A DNA stretch of 64,000 nucleotides, taken from contig NZ_LFMW01000005.1 of NCBI RefSeq assembly GCF_001050345.1, forward strand, positions 186,001 to 250,000, in the 5' to 3' direction. Shown piece after piece: positions 9,227 through 18,336 of the stretch (its first letter is position 1; each line of letters begins with the position of its first letter). The stretch comes from Pseudomonas fildesensis (GTDB lineage Bacteria; Pseudomonadota; Gammaproteobacteria; Pseudomonadales; Pseudomonadaceae). The position numbers were made by a program, and so were the translations under genes. The notes under the pieces are model-generated. The model saw only the letters and a program-made list of their open reading frames with translations, ran no database searches and was not told the origin of the DNA.

Positions 9227-10074
9227 TTGCTCGCCTCATGCCGTGGACGACCATAGGCCTGGGTAATGCGGTCGATGACCACTGCGAGAATCACAATCGC
9301 CAGCCCGGCTTCGAGGCCACGGCCAACGTTGAGGGTCTGGATGCCGACGAGTACGTCTTCACCCAAGCCACGGGCGCCGATCATCGAGGCGATCACCACC
9401 ATCGACAGCGCCATCATGGTGGTCTGGTTGATACCGGCCATGATGCTGGGCAGCGCCAGCGGCAGTTGCACGCCGAACAGTTGCTGCCAACGGTTGGCAC
9501 CAAAGGCATTGATGGCTTCCATGACTTCGCCGTCGACCTGGCGAATCCCTAAGTCGGTGAGGCGAATCAAAGGGGGGGCGGCGTAGATCACCGTGGCGAA
9601 AATCGCCGGGACCTTGCCCAGGCCGAACAGCATCAGCACCGGGATCAGGTACACGAAGCTCGGCATGGTTTGCATGATGTCGAGCAGCGGCATCAGCACC
9701 GAGCGCAGACGATTGCTGCGCGCCGACAGAATGCCCAAGGGGATGCCGATCAGCACCGAGATCACCGTGGCGACCATCATTAGCGCGAGGGTCTGCATCA
9801 GCTTGTCCCACAGGCCAACAGCACCTACCAGGAACAACAGGCCGACGATCACCGCCGTGGTCACCAGCTTGCGGGTGGCGTGCCAGGCAACGCCGCCGAC
9901 GATGGCCAGCATCAGCCACCAGGGCGCCGCGCGCAGCATGCCTTCCAGGTTGACGATGGCCCATAGCAGGGTGTCGGAGATGTGCCGGAACACATCGCCG
10001 TAGTTGGTGACCAGCGAATCCACCCAACCGTTGACCCAGTCGGCAATGGAAAACGTAAAACTCTCAGGAAACAT
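9223..10074 (-). CDS. hutW: histidine ABC transporter permease
   Basis: An inner-membrane subunit of 283 aa in the ProW/OpuAB family. The N-terminus [22 protein letters not shown] is amphipathic, followed by about six membrane segments. The coupling loop for the ATPase is readable as [41 protein letters not shown], given here only to locate it (about residues 180-220). The gene overlaps hutV by four bases and starts 71 bases after hutX, the order expected for one transporter operon. Confidence 0.92.
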   Translation of the reverse strand: MFPESFTFSIADWVNGWVDSLVTNYGDVFRHISDTLLWAIVNLEGMLRAAPWWLMLAIVGGVAWHATRKLVTTAVIVGLLFLVGAVGLWDKLMQTLALMMVATVISVLIGIPLGILSARSNRLRSVLMPLLDIMQTMPSFVYLIPVLMLFGLGKVPAIFATVIYAAPPLIRLTDLGIRQVDGEVMEAINAFGANRWQQLFGVQLPLALPSIMAGINQTTMMALSMVVIASMIGARGLGEDVLVGIQTLNVGRGLEAGLAIVILAVVIDRITQAYGRPRHEASK

Positions 10075-10145
10075 AGCGTGCTCTCGATCCAGTGGGTTGT
10101 GGCCGGGCGCCCGGTTGCCTGTGGGGGCAACCGGGAACGCTCAAC

Positions 10146-11111
10146 CTACAAGGCCGCGTCGATTTTCTTGGCTGCGTCTGCGCTCACCCATGCGTGCCAG
10201 ACTTCAGGATGTTCCTTGAGGAAAATTTTCGCCAGTTTTGGCGATTCAATCCGCTCTTTGGCCATGCGACCGAGGTTCTGGTTCAGCAGGTCGATCGGCA
10301 GGTTGACCTTTTCCAGCATCGCCACCAGTTCAGGGGCTTGATCGTGGAAGGTCTTGGACAGGCCGACCTTGATGCTCACGCTTTTATCCACACCGGGTTT
10401 TTCTTCCAGCTTGACCAGGTCAACCTGGCCCATCAGCGGGGTGGGCGACCAGTAATAGAACAGGATCGGCTCGCCACGCTTGTAGCTCGACAACACCGCC
10501 GCATCCAGTGCCGGGCCGGTGCCTGGACGGAAGTTGGTGTAGGTGCTTTCCAGGCCGTAGCTTTTCAGCATTTCGCTGTTGTCCAGCTCACAGGTCCAAC
10601 CGGCCGGGCAGTTGTAGAAACGGCCCTTGGAGGGCTCTTCCTGGTCCCTGAACACCGAGGCGTACTTGGCCAGGTCGGCGATGGTTTTCAGGTCCGGTGC
10701 CTTGGCTTCCAGCTTGCGCTTGGCGTCGCCCTCAATCACGTAACGCGGCACGTACCAGCCTTCGATAGCACCCACCACTGGGGCACCGACGCCGACGACT
10801 TTGCCGGCCTTCTCGGCCTTGTTCCAGACTTCGCTGCGGCCGACCCATTCTTCGGCAAACACCTGGATGTCGTTGCTGCCCAGGGCGTTTTCCATGGTGA
10901 TGGAGTTACCCGGCAAGCTGTCGGTTTTGCAGTCGTAGCCTTTTTCGAGGACGGTTTGCAGGATGTCGGTGAGCAACATGCCGCTTTCCCAGTTCAAACC
11001 GGCGAATTTCACCGGTTTACCGGACTCGCACCAGCCTGCCGCCTGGGCGCCGGCACTGGCCAGCAAGCCCATGGAAAGCACTGTGGTCAGCAGGGTCTTG
11101 TTCGATTTCAT
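10146..11111 (-). CDS. hutX: histidine ABC transporter substrate-binding protein
   Basis: A periplasmic receptor of 321 aa with a clear signal peptide (MKSNKTLLTTVLSMGLLASA, cleavage after AQA near 24). The mature part shows the OpuAC-family layout with paired lobes (AGLNWESGMLLTDILQ, NDIQVFAEEWVG, GWYVPRYV, FYYWSPTPLMG). The family is best known for betaine and choline, but this copy travels with hutWV inside the histidine locus, as in P. fluorescens, where the set is called hutXWV. Two cysteine pairs (near WCESG/YDCKT and NCPAGWTCEL) could form disulfides. Confidence 0.92.
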   Translation of the reverse strand: MKSNKTLLTTVLSMGLLASAGAQAAGWCESGKPVKFAGLNWESGMLLTDILQTVLEKGYDCKTDSLPGNSITMENALGSNDIQVFAEEWVGRSEVWNKAEKAGKVVGVGAPVVGAIEGWYVPRYVIEGDAKRKLEAKAPDLKTIADLAKYASVFRDQEEPSKGRFYNCPAGWTCELDNSEMLKSYGLESTYTNFRPGTGPALDAAVLSSYKRGEPILFYYWSPTPLMGQVDLVKLEEKPGVDKSVSIKVGLSKTFHDQAPELVAMLEKVNLPIDLLNQNLGRMAKERIESPKLAKIFLKEHPEVWHAWVSADAAKKIDAAL

Positions 11112-11179
11112 TGTGTGACGCTCCTAATCATGAATGGGCTTACGGCAGTCAAGAGGCATCCTGCCCTGTCCACGTCCAA

Positions 11180-12646
11180 TCAGGCCTGCGCCGCAGCGCG
11201 ACTGGCACCGCTCGTTTCAGGTTGTACCGCGCTGTCCTGCTCGACCGGCAGAATCAGTTGATCGGGCACGCTGCCGTGCCATTTTTTCGCACACACGTAA
11301 TACAGGGCTGCGGGAAGTACCAGACCGATGATCCAGGAAATATCCACTTCACCCAGGGCGGCCACCAGCGGGCCGGTGTAGAACTTGGTGGAGATGAACG
11401 GCAATTGCACCAGCACACCGAAGACGTAGACGCTGATACCGAGCGGGTTCCAACGGCCATAGCGGCCCTTCGGATCGGCCAGCGCCGGCACGTCATAGCG
11501 CTCGCGGGTAATGCAGTAGTAGTCCACCAGGTTGATCGCACTCCATGGCGTAAAAAACGCCAGCAGGAACAGGATGAAAGACTTGAACGCACCGAGGAAC
11601 GAGTGCTGGCCGAGCAACGCGATCAGGGTCGCCGTACCGACGATGACCAGCACGAACACCAGACGCTGTAAGCGTGTGACCTCCAGGCGACCACGAAAGC
11701 CGCTGATGATGGTCGCGATGCACATGAAGCTGCCGTAGGAGTTCAGCGTGGAGATGGTGACCTTGCCAAACGCGATGCTGAAGTACAGCAGCGCAGCGGT
11801 GGCTCCCGTACCCCCCAACCCCACGATGTAGGCTACTTCGTGCCCGGCGAATTGCCCGTTGGACATGGCGGCGGCAAACACGCCGAGGATCATCGCCACC
11901 TGTGCGCCAATGACCGACCCCGCACCCGCGGCCAGGAAAGTTTTCACCGAGGACGTCTTGCTCGGCAGGTAGCGTGAATAGTCAGCCACGTAAGGGCCGA
12001 AGGCGATTTGCCAGGATGCCGCGAGCGACACCGCGAGCAAAAAGCTGCTCCAACTGAAGTGGCGGATTTGCAGGAGTGCGCCAACGTCGGTCTGGCTCAT
12101 CAGACGACTGAACAGGTAGACAAAGGCAATCACGCCAATGACGCTGGCGACTCGGCCGATGAAATGGATCACCCGGTAACCGAGCACCGTGACCAGCACG
12201 ATGACACTGGCAAACACAAGGATGCCGAAGCTGTCGCTGACACCCAACAACTGGCCCAACGCCTGGCCGGAAAGCACGGTGCCCGTTGCGGTAAAACCGA
12301 GGTACATCAAGCAGACCAGCACGATCGGGATGGCCGCGCCATAAACCCCGAACTGTACGCGGCTGGAGATCATCTGCGGCAGGCCCAGCTTGGGCCCTTG
12401 CGCCGCATGCAACGCCATGACGCCGCCGCCGAGCAGTTGGCCGATCAACAGACCGATCAACGACCAGAACACGTCACCGCCCAACACCACGGCCAGGGCC
12501 CCGGTGACAATCGCGGTGATTTGCAGGTTGGCACCCATCCACAGGGTGAACTGGCTCAATAGACGACCGTGTCTTTCCGCTTCCGGGATGTAGTCGATCG
12601 AACGTTTCTCGATCAACGGGGTGGTGCTTGCACGTGCGTCAGCCAT
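11180..12646 (-). CDS. hutTu: urocanate transporter, NCS1 (CodB-like) family
   Basis: A 488-aa permease with about 12 membrane segments, beginning IDYIPEAERHGRLLSQFTLWMGANLQ, which is typical of nucleobase:cation symporter-1 proteins. Cytosine-permease-like motifs follow, including GADVF/GGDVFW-type loops and FGPYVADYSRYLPS. Its place directly after hutU corresponds to the urocanate transporter HutTu reported in SBW25, so urocanate import is the likely job; the substrate is inferred from synteny. It lies 68 bases before hutX and is separated from hutU by a REP pair. The ATG at 12646 has a modest GAGG at some distance. Confidence 0.82.
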   Translation of the reverse strand: MADARASTTPLIEKRSIDYIPEAERHGRLLSQFTLWMGANLQITAIVTGALAVVLGGDVFWSLIGLLIGQLLGGGVMALHAAQGPKLGLPQMISSRVQFGVYGAAIPIVLVCLMYLGFTATGTVLSGQALGQLLGVSDSFGILVFASVIVLVTVLGYRVIHFIGRVASVIGVIAFVYLFSRLMSQTDVGALLQIRHFSWSSFLLAVSLAASWQIAFGPYVADYSRYLPSKTSSVKTFLAAGAGSVIGAQVAMILGVFAAAMSNGQFAGHEVAYIVGLGGTGATAALLYFSIAFGKVTISTLNSYGSFMCIATIISGFRGRLEVTRLQRLVFVLVIVGTATLIALLGQHSFLGAFKSFILFLLAFFTPWSAINLVDYYCITRERYDVPALADPKGRYGRWNPLGISVYVFGVLVQLPFISTKFYTGPLVAALGEVDISWIIGLVLPAALYYVCAKKWHGSVPDQLILPVEQDSAVQPETSGASRAAAQA

Positions 12647-12703
12647 TTACTTTCAACCTCTGATGGATTGTTCGTACACAAACCTTTTAGGAGCCAGCTT
12701 GCT

Positions 12704-12797
12704 GTGGCGAGGGCGCTTGCTCCCGCTCGAGTGCGCAGCAGCCGCTGGCTTTTTTGGGGGCGCTTCGCACCCCAGCGCAAGCAAGCTTGCTCGCCAC
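12704..12797. repeat. REP pair between hutU and the urocanate permease gene
   Basis: The left arm GTGGCGAGGGCGCTTGCTCC and the right arm GCAAGCTTGCTCGCCAC face each other across GC-rich palindromic sequence (GGGGGCGCTTCGCACCCC). It belongs to the same intergenic class as the copy between hutH2 and hutT and occupies most of a 173-base gap within the hut series. Confidence 0.8.
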
Positions 12798-12819
12798 AAC
12801 AAGCCGGCGCCTACAGGTG

Positions 12820-14508
12820 TCAGCCGTTGATCATCGGGAGATTGAGACCCTGCTCCTTGGCGCAATCGATCGCGATCTGGTAACCGGCGTCGGCGTGACG
12901 CATCACCCCGGTAGCCGGGTCGTTGTGCAGCACGCGGGCAATCCGCTCGGCCGCTTCGTCGGTACCGTCGCAGACGATGACCATGCCGGAGTGCTGGGAG
13001 AAGCCCATGCCCACGCCGCCGCCGTGGTGCAGCGAGACCCAGGTCGCGCCGCTCGCGGTGTTGAGCAAGGCGTTCAGCAGCGGCCAGTCGGACACAGCGT
13101 CGGAGCCGTCCTGCATGGACTCGGTTTCGCGGTTCGGGCTGGCGACCGAGCCGGAGTCGAGGTGGTCACGGCCGATTACCACCGGTGCCGACAACTCGCC
13201 GCTGCGCACCATTTCGTTGAACGCCAGGCCCAGCTTGGCGCGCTGGCCCAGGCCTACCCAGCAGATACGCGCCGGCAAGCCCTGGAAGCTGATGCGTTCG
13301 CGCGCCATGTCCAGCCAGTTGTGCAGGTGGGCGTCGTCGGGGATCAACTCTTTGACTTTGGCGTCGGTCTTGTAGATGTCTTGCGGGTCGCCCGACAGCG
13401 CAGCCCAACGGAACGGGCCGATGCCACGGCAGAAGAGCGGGCGGATGTACGCCGGTACGAAGCCCGGGAAGTCGAATGCGTTTTCCACGCCTTCTTCCTG
13501 CGCCATTTGGCGGATGTTGTTGCCATAGTCGAAGGTTGGAACGCCCATTTTCTGGAAGTCCAGCATCGCCTGCACGTGCACGGCCATCGACTGCTTGGCG
13601 GCCTTGATCACCGCCGCCGGTTCGGTCTTGGCGCGGGCGCGGTATTCGTCCCAGGTCCAGCCGGCCGGCAGGTAGCCATTGAGCGGGTCGTGGGCGCTGG
13701 TCTGGTCGGTGACCATGTCTGGGCGCACGCCGCGCTTAACCAGTTCCGGGAGGATTTCGGCGGCGTTACCCAGCAGGGCAATGGAGATCGCCTTGCCTTC
13801 CTGGGTGTATTTGGCGATGCGGGCCAGAGCGTCGTCGAGGTCAGTGGCTTGCTCGTCGACGTAGCGGCTGCTCAGGCGGAAATCGATGCTGACCTGCTGG
13901 CATTCGATGTTCAGCGAGCATGCACCGGCGAGGGTTGCGGCCAGCGGCTGGGCACCGCCCATGCCGCCGAGGCCGGCGGTGAGGACCCAACGGCCCTTGA
14001 GGTTTGAATCGTAGTGCTGGCGACCGGCTTCAACGAAGGTTTCGTAAGTGCCCTGGACGATGCCCTGGCTGCCGATGTAGATCCAGCTGCCGGCGGTCAT
14101 CTGGCCGTACATGGCCAGGCCCTTGGCATCCAGTTCGTTGAAGTGTTCCCAACTGGCCCAATGCGGCACCAGGTTGGAGTTGGCGATCAGTACACGCGGG
14201 GCGTTGCTGTGGGTCTTGAACACGCCAACCGGTTTGCCGGATTGCACCAGCAGGGTTTCGTCGTCGTTCAGGTTGGTGAGGCTCTCGACGATCTGGTCGT
14301 AGCACTCCCAGTTACGCGCCGCACGGCCGATACCGCCGTACACCACCAATTCTTTCGGGTTCTCGGCCACTTGCGGGTCGAGATTGTTCATCAACATGCG
14401 CAGCGGCGCTTCAGTCAGCCAGCTTTTGGCGGTGAGCGTGTTACCACGGGCGGCACGGATTTCGACGTCACGGTATTTTGTAGGCTTAGCTTTCGAAAAA
14501 TCGGTCAC
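12820..14508 (-). CDS. hutU: urocanate hydratase (urocanase)
   Basis: Adds water to urocanate to form imidazolonepropionate, using tightly bound NAD+ as an electrophile. The 562-aa sequence is close to P. putida urocanase across its length, with the glycine-rich stretch [22 protein letters not shown], the active-site cysteine region [15 protein letters not shown] and the segment [18 protein letters not shown] chose the GTG at 14508 because AGGAG lies eight bases upstream and homologues begin at this TDF/TDN position; an in-frame GTG six codons earlier has no better support. It is the first gene of the long hut series. Its promoter region carries a sigma54 site and the probable HutC operator. 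Confidence 0.97.
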   Translation of the reverse strand: MTDFSKAKPTKYRDVEIRAARGNTLTAKSWLTEAPLRMLMNNLDPQVAENPKELVVYGGIGRAARNWECYDQIVESLTNLNDDETLLVQSGKPVGVFKTHSNAPRVLIANSNLVPHWASWEHFNELDAKGLAMYGQMTAGSWIYIGSQGIVQGTYETFVEAGRQHYDSNLKGRWVLTAGLGGMGGAQPLAATLAGACSLNIECQQVSIDFRLSSRYVDEQATDLDDALARIAKYTQEGKAISIALLGNAAEILPELVKRGVRPDMVTDQTSAHDPLNGYLPAGWTWDEYRARAKTEPAAVIKAAKQSMAVHVQAMLDFQKMGVPTFDYGNNIRQMAQEEGVENAFDFPGFVPAYIRPLFCRGIGPFRWAALSGDPQDIYKTDAKVKELIPDDAHLHNWLDMARERISFQGLPARICWVGLGQRAKLGLAFNEMVRSGELSAPVVIGRDHLDSGSVASPNRETESMQDGSDAVSDWPLLNALLNTASGATWVSLHHGGGVGMGFSQHSGMVIVCDGTDEAAERIARVLHNDPATGVMRHADAGYQIAIDCAKEQGLNLPMING

Positions 14509-14576
14509 TGCGGGACTCCTCGGCACGATGCGCGAACATTGATGGTGCGAAGGCGACTCTTACGCACACATCTTTA

Positions 14577-14590
14577 CTTGTACATACAAG
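14577..14590. promoter_or_regulatory. probable HutC operator at the hutU promoter
   Basis: The perfect palindrome CTTGTACATACAAG lies 69-82 bases upstream of the hutU GTG. GntR/HutC-type repressors bind this kind of TGTA-N-TACA inverted repeat. The site covers the predicted sigma54 start (about 14584), so repressor binding would block initiation or escape. A related TGTATATACA lies in the hutC-hutF gap. Confidence 0.75.
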
Positions 14591-14594
14591 CATA

Positions 14595-14611
14595 TGCAAT
14601 CAAGCGGCCAA
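14595..14611 (-). promoter_or_regulatory. sigma54 promoter for hutU
   Basis: Read on the minus strand the sequence is TTGGCCGCTTGATTGCA, with GG and GC elements separated by exactly ten bases and a perfect TTGCA -12 half. CbrAB/NtrBC control of hutU through sigma54 is established in P. fluorescens, which this site fits. The -24 half departs from TGGCAC at three positions. Confidence 0.65.
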
Positions 14612-14810
14612 CTTTCTGGACGAGGTGTTTTGATTTTTTTGAAAGCGCGTACGAGCCTTGAAAACTAAGGCTTCGCGGCTTGATGAATTTTCTTACGAGG
14701 GAGTTTTGATGCGGGGAGGCTTGTCACCAACGCGTGGTTTTGCGCCACGCTGGGGCATTCGGTAACAATTTGGTGCGGGGTTGGAAACAGATCTTGTGAA
14801 CCCACATTTT

Positions 14811-15371
14811 TTAATCGCGTGCGGTCAGTTCGATAATGCAGCTGCGGCCAGTGACGGTGATATCCAGCAAGCCAGTGTTACCGCCCACTTGCAGGCAGTC
14901 ATGATGGCCGAGCTTCTCGCCCAGCACCTTCACTTCATCCGCCACGCTGAACACCAGCACGGTCTGCGCCGAACTGAAAAGGCGCTGCACACCGTCTACC
15001 CACTGCAAGCGCGCGTGGTAACGCTGGGGGGAATAGATCAGGTTGAAATCACGGATCGGCCCGGTGATCAAACGGCACGCCACCTGGCTGTCGCCCTTGA
15101 AGGCGAACGGCTGCAGCGGTAACAGGCCGCGCTGCTCTTCGCCGTCCACGGTCAACACCATGCCCGCGCCTTTGATCACGGTGATCACGCGCTGGTAGCC
15201 GGCGAAGGTGGAAAACCCGCCCGACTCACCGATATCGGCAATCGACAGGCGCCAGCCAAAACCATCCAGGCCATCGCCGGCATCCCGGCTGATTTCTTCA
15301 GTGCTGCCGCCGCCGTTTTTCCATGGCATGCGCACGTAATCGGCGGCGCGCCAGACTTTCACTTCACTCAT
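14811..15371 (-). CDS. hutD: HutD family protein
   Basis: A 186-aa bicupin-like cytoplasmic protein of the HutD/Ves family, with the N-terminal motif WRAADYVRMPWKNGGGSTEEI and the core FGWRLSIADIGESGGFSTF. HutD is not a catabolic enzyme. In P. fluorescens it has been proposed to act as a governor of hut expression, limiting overinduction, perhaps by binding formimidoylglutamate or urocanate; the mechanism is unsettled. It overlaps hutC by four bases and so is translated with the repressor. It is separated from hutU by a 302-base gap holding the hutU promoter. Confidence 0.93.
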   Translation of the reverse strand: MSEVKVWRAADYVRMPWKNGGGSTEEISRDAGDGLDGFGWRLSIADIGESGGFSTFAGYQRVITVIKGAGMVLTVDGEEQRGLLPLQPFAFKGDSQVACRLITGPIRDFNLIYSPQRYHARLQWVDGVQRLFSSAQTVLVFSVADEVKVLGEKLGHHDCLQVGGNTGLLDITVTGRSCIIELTARD

Positions 15372-16117
15372 TTACTGAAACGTCCTTCCAGGCTATGTCG
15401 GGAACCGGGGTGGATCAAACGCGCGGCGGTCACCGGCTGGCGGCCGGACCAGGTGCGTCGGCGAATCAACAGGCACGGCTCGCTCGGCTCGATCTGCAAC
15501 AGCTTGCACTCGGCGGCGTCGGCGAGGATCGCTTCAACCACATGCTCGCCCTCGGTAAGCGGCGCGACCTGGTTGAGATAGGCATAGGGGGTTTGCTGGG
15601 TAAAATCCTGCTGCAGGTATTCCGGCGCGACCAGGGCGTTGACGAAACGGTCTTCGATTTGCACAGGAATATCGTTTTCGAAGTGCACGATCAGCGAGTG
15701 GAACACACGCCCGCCTTCGCGCATTTCCAGGGCGACGGCGCGCTCGGAACCCGCGGCCTCTTCGCCCAGGGTGATGACCTGGCACGTATGACGATGACCG
15801 CGGGAGGCGATCTCATCGGCAATATTGTGCACTTCAAACAGCGCCGACTGGCTCTTGGGCTCGGCGACGAACGTGCCGACGCCTTGCATACGCACCAGCA
15901 AACCTTCGGCGGTGAGCTCGCGCAGGGCGCGGTTGATGGTCATGCGGCTAAAACCCAGCTGGCTGACCAGCTCGCTCTCCGACGGCACGCGGTAATGGGG
16001 CGGCCAGTTGCCGCTGAGGATCTGCTGGCTGATCATCTGTTTGACGCGGGCGTACAAGGGCGCCGGACTTTCGTCCATGTGGGCAGCCAGTGAAGACTTG
16101 GCGGGCGGAGTCGGCAC
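15368..16117 (-). CDS. hutC: histidine utilisation repressor, GntR/HutC family
   Basis: A urocanate-responsive transcriptional repressor of 249 aa. The N-terminal winged helix-turn-helix (about 15-85: LYARVKQMISQQI, RVPSESELVSQLGFSRMTINRALRELTAEGLL) is followed by a UTRA ligand domain (about 95-240) ending PVTAARLIHPGSRH. The GTG at 16117 gives the N-terminus VPTPPAKSS, matching homologues, and has AAGGA upstream; the in-frame ATG at 16147 has no ribosome site. The gene is divergent from hutF, and a TGTATATACA palindrome in the shared gap suggests autoregulation together with control of hutF. Confidence 0.94.
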   Translation of the reverse strand: MPTPPAKSSLAAHMDESPAPLYARVKQMISQQILSGNWPPHYRVPSESELVSQLGFSRMTINRALRELTAEGLLVRMQGVGTFVAEPKSQSALFEVHNIADEIASRGHRHTCQVITLGEEAAGSERAVALEMREGGRVFHSLIVHFENDIPVQIEDRFVNALVAPEYLQQDFTQQTPYAYLNQVAPLTEGEHVVEAILADAAECKLLQIEPSEPCLLIRRRTWSGRQPVTAARLIHPGSRHSLEGRFSK

Positions 16118-16186
16118 AGGGAATCCTTGCAGGGGGGAAAGATGCATAGATTGCCGGAGTTTACCGAGCAGGCAAACGTCTGTATA

Positions 16187-16196
16187 TGTATATACA
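16187..16196. promoter_or_regulatory. probable HutC operator between hutC and hutF
   Basis: The palindrome TGTATATACA sits in an AT-rich run (TCTGTATATGTATATACAAA) inside the 108-base divergent gap. It shares the TGTA...TACA core of the stronger palindrome before hutU. Binding here could repress both hutC and hutF. Confidence 0.6.
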
Positions 16197-16225
16197 AATA
16201 AACACACGACCGGGGTGCCTTGATC

Positions 16226-17590
16226 ATGTCCGCTTTCTTTGCCGAACGCGCGCTGCTGCCTAATGGATGGGCCAACGATGTACGTCTTGAAGTCAGCGCC
16301 GATGGCGCGCTGACCCACGTAGAGGCCAATGCCAGTGCAGACGGCGCCGAACGGCTGAGAGGCCCGGTGCTGGCGGGCATGCCGAACCTGCATTCCCACG
16401 CATTCCAGCGCGCCATGGCAGGCCTGGCCGAAGTGGCCGGCAACCCGAATGACAGCTTCTGGACGTGGCGCGACCTGATGTACCGCATGGTCGGCAAGAT
16501 CAACCCGGACCAACTGCAGGTCATCGCGCGCCAGCTGTATATCGAGATGCTCAAGGCCGGCTACACCTCGGTCGCCGAATTTCATTACGTGCACCACGAT
16601 GTCAGCGGCCAGCCGTATGCCGACCGCGCGGAGCTGTCGCGCCAGATCAGCCAGGCTGCCGTCAGCAGCGGGATAGGCCTGACGTTGGTGCCGGTGCTTT
16701 ACACCCACTCAGGGTTTGGCGGCCAGGCACCCAATGAAGGACAGCGACGGTTTATCAACAGCACTGAAAACTATCTGGACCTGCAGGCGCGCTTGCAGCC
16801 GATCCTCGCGGCGCAGCCGGCCCAGCAGTTGGGCCTGTGCTTCCACTCCCTGCGCGCCGTTACGCCACAACAAATCAATGAAGTGCTGGCTGCCAGCGAC
16901 AAGACGTGCCCGGTGCATATCCACATCGCCGAGCAGCAGAAAGAAGTCGACGACTGTCTGGCCTGGAGCGGCAAGCGCCCGCTGCAATGGCTGTATGACA
17001 ACGTAGCAGTGGATGAACGCTGGTGCCTGGTGCATGCCACTCATGCCGATGCAGACGAAGTCACGCGCATGGCCAAGAGCCGGGCGATTGCCGGGTTGTG
17101 CCTGACCACGGAGGCCAACCTTGGCGACGGAGTTTTCCCGGCGGTGGAATTCCTCGCCCAGGGTGGGCGCATGGGCATCGGTTCCGACAGCCATGTGTCG
17201 CTGAGCGTGGTGGAAGAATTGCGCTGGCTGGAATACGGCCAGCGATTGCGCGATCAGCGGCGTAATCGCTTGTATCGCAGTGACCAGCCGATGGTCGGCC
17301 GCACGCTGTTCGATGCTGCGCTGGACGGTGGTGCCCAGGCGCTGGGGCAGCCGATTGGTCGATTGGAAGTAGGCAAGCGTGCCGATTGGCTGGTGCTGGA
17401 CGGCAACGATCCCTACCTGGCGACGGCCACCGAGGACGGAATTCTCAATCGCTGGTTGTTTGCCGGTGGTGATCGGCAGGTACGCGACGTGCTGGTCAAC
17501 GGGAAGTGGGTGGTGCGGGACGGGCATCATGCCGGCGAAGAAGAAAGCTGCCGGGCGTTCACCCAAGTTTTGAAGGATTTACTCGGTTAA
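16226..17590 (+). CDS. hutF: formimidoylglutamate deiminase
   Basis: Removes ammonia from N-formimidoyl-L-glutamate to give N-formylglutamate, the substrate of HutG. The 454-aa amidohydrolase has the metal motifs NLHSHAFQRAM, VHIHIAEQQ, LVHATHAD and GIGSDSHVSLS in the order expected for TIM-barrel deaminases. The ATG at 16226 matches the usual start; a TTG two codons upstream has no advantage. It is transcribed alone and divergently from hutC, as in other pseudomonads, and is followed by a repeat mosaic rather than another hut gene. Confidence 0.95.
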   Translation: MSAFFAERALLPNGWANDVRLEVSADGALTHVEANASADGAERLRGPVLAGMPNLHSHAFQRAMAGLAEVAGNPNDSFWTWRDLMYRMVGKINPDQLQVIARQLYIEMLKAGYTSVAEFHYVHHDVSGQPYADRAELSRQISQAAVSSGIGLTLVPVLYTHSGFGGQAPNEGQRRFINSTENYLDLQARLQPILAAQPAQQLGLCFHSLRAVTPQQINEVLAASDKTCPVHIHIAEQQKEVDDCLAWSGKRPLQWLYDNVAVDERWCLVHATHADADEVTRMAKSRAIAGLCLTTEANLGDGVFPAVEFLAQGGRMGIGSDSHVSLSVVEELRWLEYGQRLRDQRRNRLYRSDQPMVGRTLFDAALDGGAQALGQPIGRLEVGKRADWLVLDGNDPYLATATEDGILNRWLFAGGDRQVRDVLVNGKWVVRDGHHAGEEESCRAFTQVLKDLLG

Positions 17591-17594
17591 AACC

Positions 17595-17736
17595 GTGGGA
17601 GGGGGCTTGCTCCCGATGGTGGTGGATCAGTCGATACATTAATGACTGAAATACCGCTATCGGGAGCAAGTCGAATCGTCGCACCGCCCCTCCCACATTC
17701 AGCGTGGGAATGCAGCCGGGCACGCTCCGCGCCCCA
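17595..17736. repeat. REPIN with an interrupted right arm, fused to a GATCGTTCCCACGC-family remnant
   Basis: The left arm is a standard GTGGGAGGGGGCTTGCTCCCGAT. In the right arm the bases TCGAATCGTCGCACCG (17671-17686) split the motif between GGGAGCAAG and CCCCTCCCAC, a net gain of 15 bases. From 17701 a piece of the other palindromic family (GCGTGGGAATGCAGCC then ACGCTCCGCG) follows directly and runs up to the stop codon of the next gene. Confidence 0.85.
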
Positions 17737-18306
17737 CTACTGAGAGGTTTTTGCCATCTGTTTGTCCGACGTACGCCAGATCAAACGCGTGGTGTCATAC
17801 CCCTGCTGCCGCGCCCTGCTCAGCAGGTCTTCGCGGGTGTCGGCGCTGACCGTCGGCGTGCGTGACAAAATCCACATATAGCGTCGGCTCGGGCTGCCCA
17901 CGAGTGCTGTCTTGTAGTCATCGCTGACGTACAACACCCAGTAATCGCCCTTGGCGACGCCCGGCAACAGTGCGGTAAACCAGTTATTGAATTCAACCCA
18001 GAGCTTGTCGGTCTTGCCCGGCACTTGCGGCGTAGCCGTGCCCTTGGCTTCCTGCCACTTCCAGTCCGGCGTCAGGCAGCGGTTGAACACCGACATATCG
18101 CCATCGGACAGCAAAGTGTAGCGGGCTTCGGACTGTGCGCAGTTGCGCTGGAAGTACATCGGCAATCGGGCCAACTCATACCAGGTGCCCTGGTAACGCT
18201 TGAGGTTGACGCTGCCAACGGTCTTGGGTTGCAGATCATCGCCAGAATGGCTGGCGCAGCCCGCCAAAAACAGGCTGGCGCAAAGGAACAAAACAAAACG
18301 CATCAT
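17737..18306 (-). CDS. blc: outer-membrane lipoprotein, lipocalin (Blc) family
   Basis: A 189-aa lipoprotein with signal peptide and lipobox FLAGC near residue 16. The lipocalin motif is in VNLKRYQGTWYELARLP, with the later bacterial lipocalin signatures RYTLLSDGDMSVFNRC, YWVLYVSDDYKTALVG and YMWILSRTP. Proteins of this type sit in the outer membrane facing the periplasm and bind fatty acids or lysophospholipids; a physiological role here is unknown. The ribosome site GGAGAAGAAG precedes ATG-ATG. The downstream neighbour of its promoter side is a second small lipoprotein gene 30 bases away on the same strand, suggesting co-transcription. Confidence 0.9.
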   Translation of the reverse strand: MMRFVLFLCASLFLAGCASHSGDDLQPKTVGSVNLKRYQGTWYELARLPMYFQRNCAQSEARYTLLSDGDMSVFNRCLTPDWKWQEAKGTATPQVPGKTDKLWVEFNNWFTALLPGVAKGDYWVLYVSDDYKTALVGSPSRRYMWILSRTPTVSADTREDLLSRARQQGYDTTRLIWRTSDKQMAKTSQ

Positions 18307-18336
18307 TCTTCTTCTCCCGCAGGCTCGCGCCCCGGT

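Noticed and set aside
16118..16708. Long N-terminal extension of hutC reaching under hutF
   Set aside because: It is antisense to hutF; homologues begin at the GTG at 16117.
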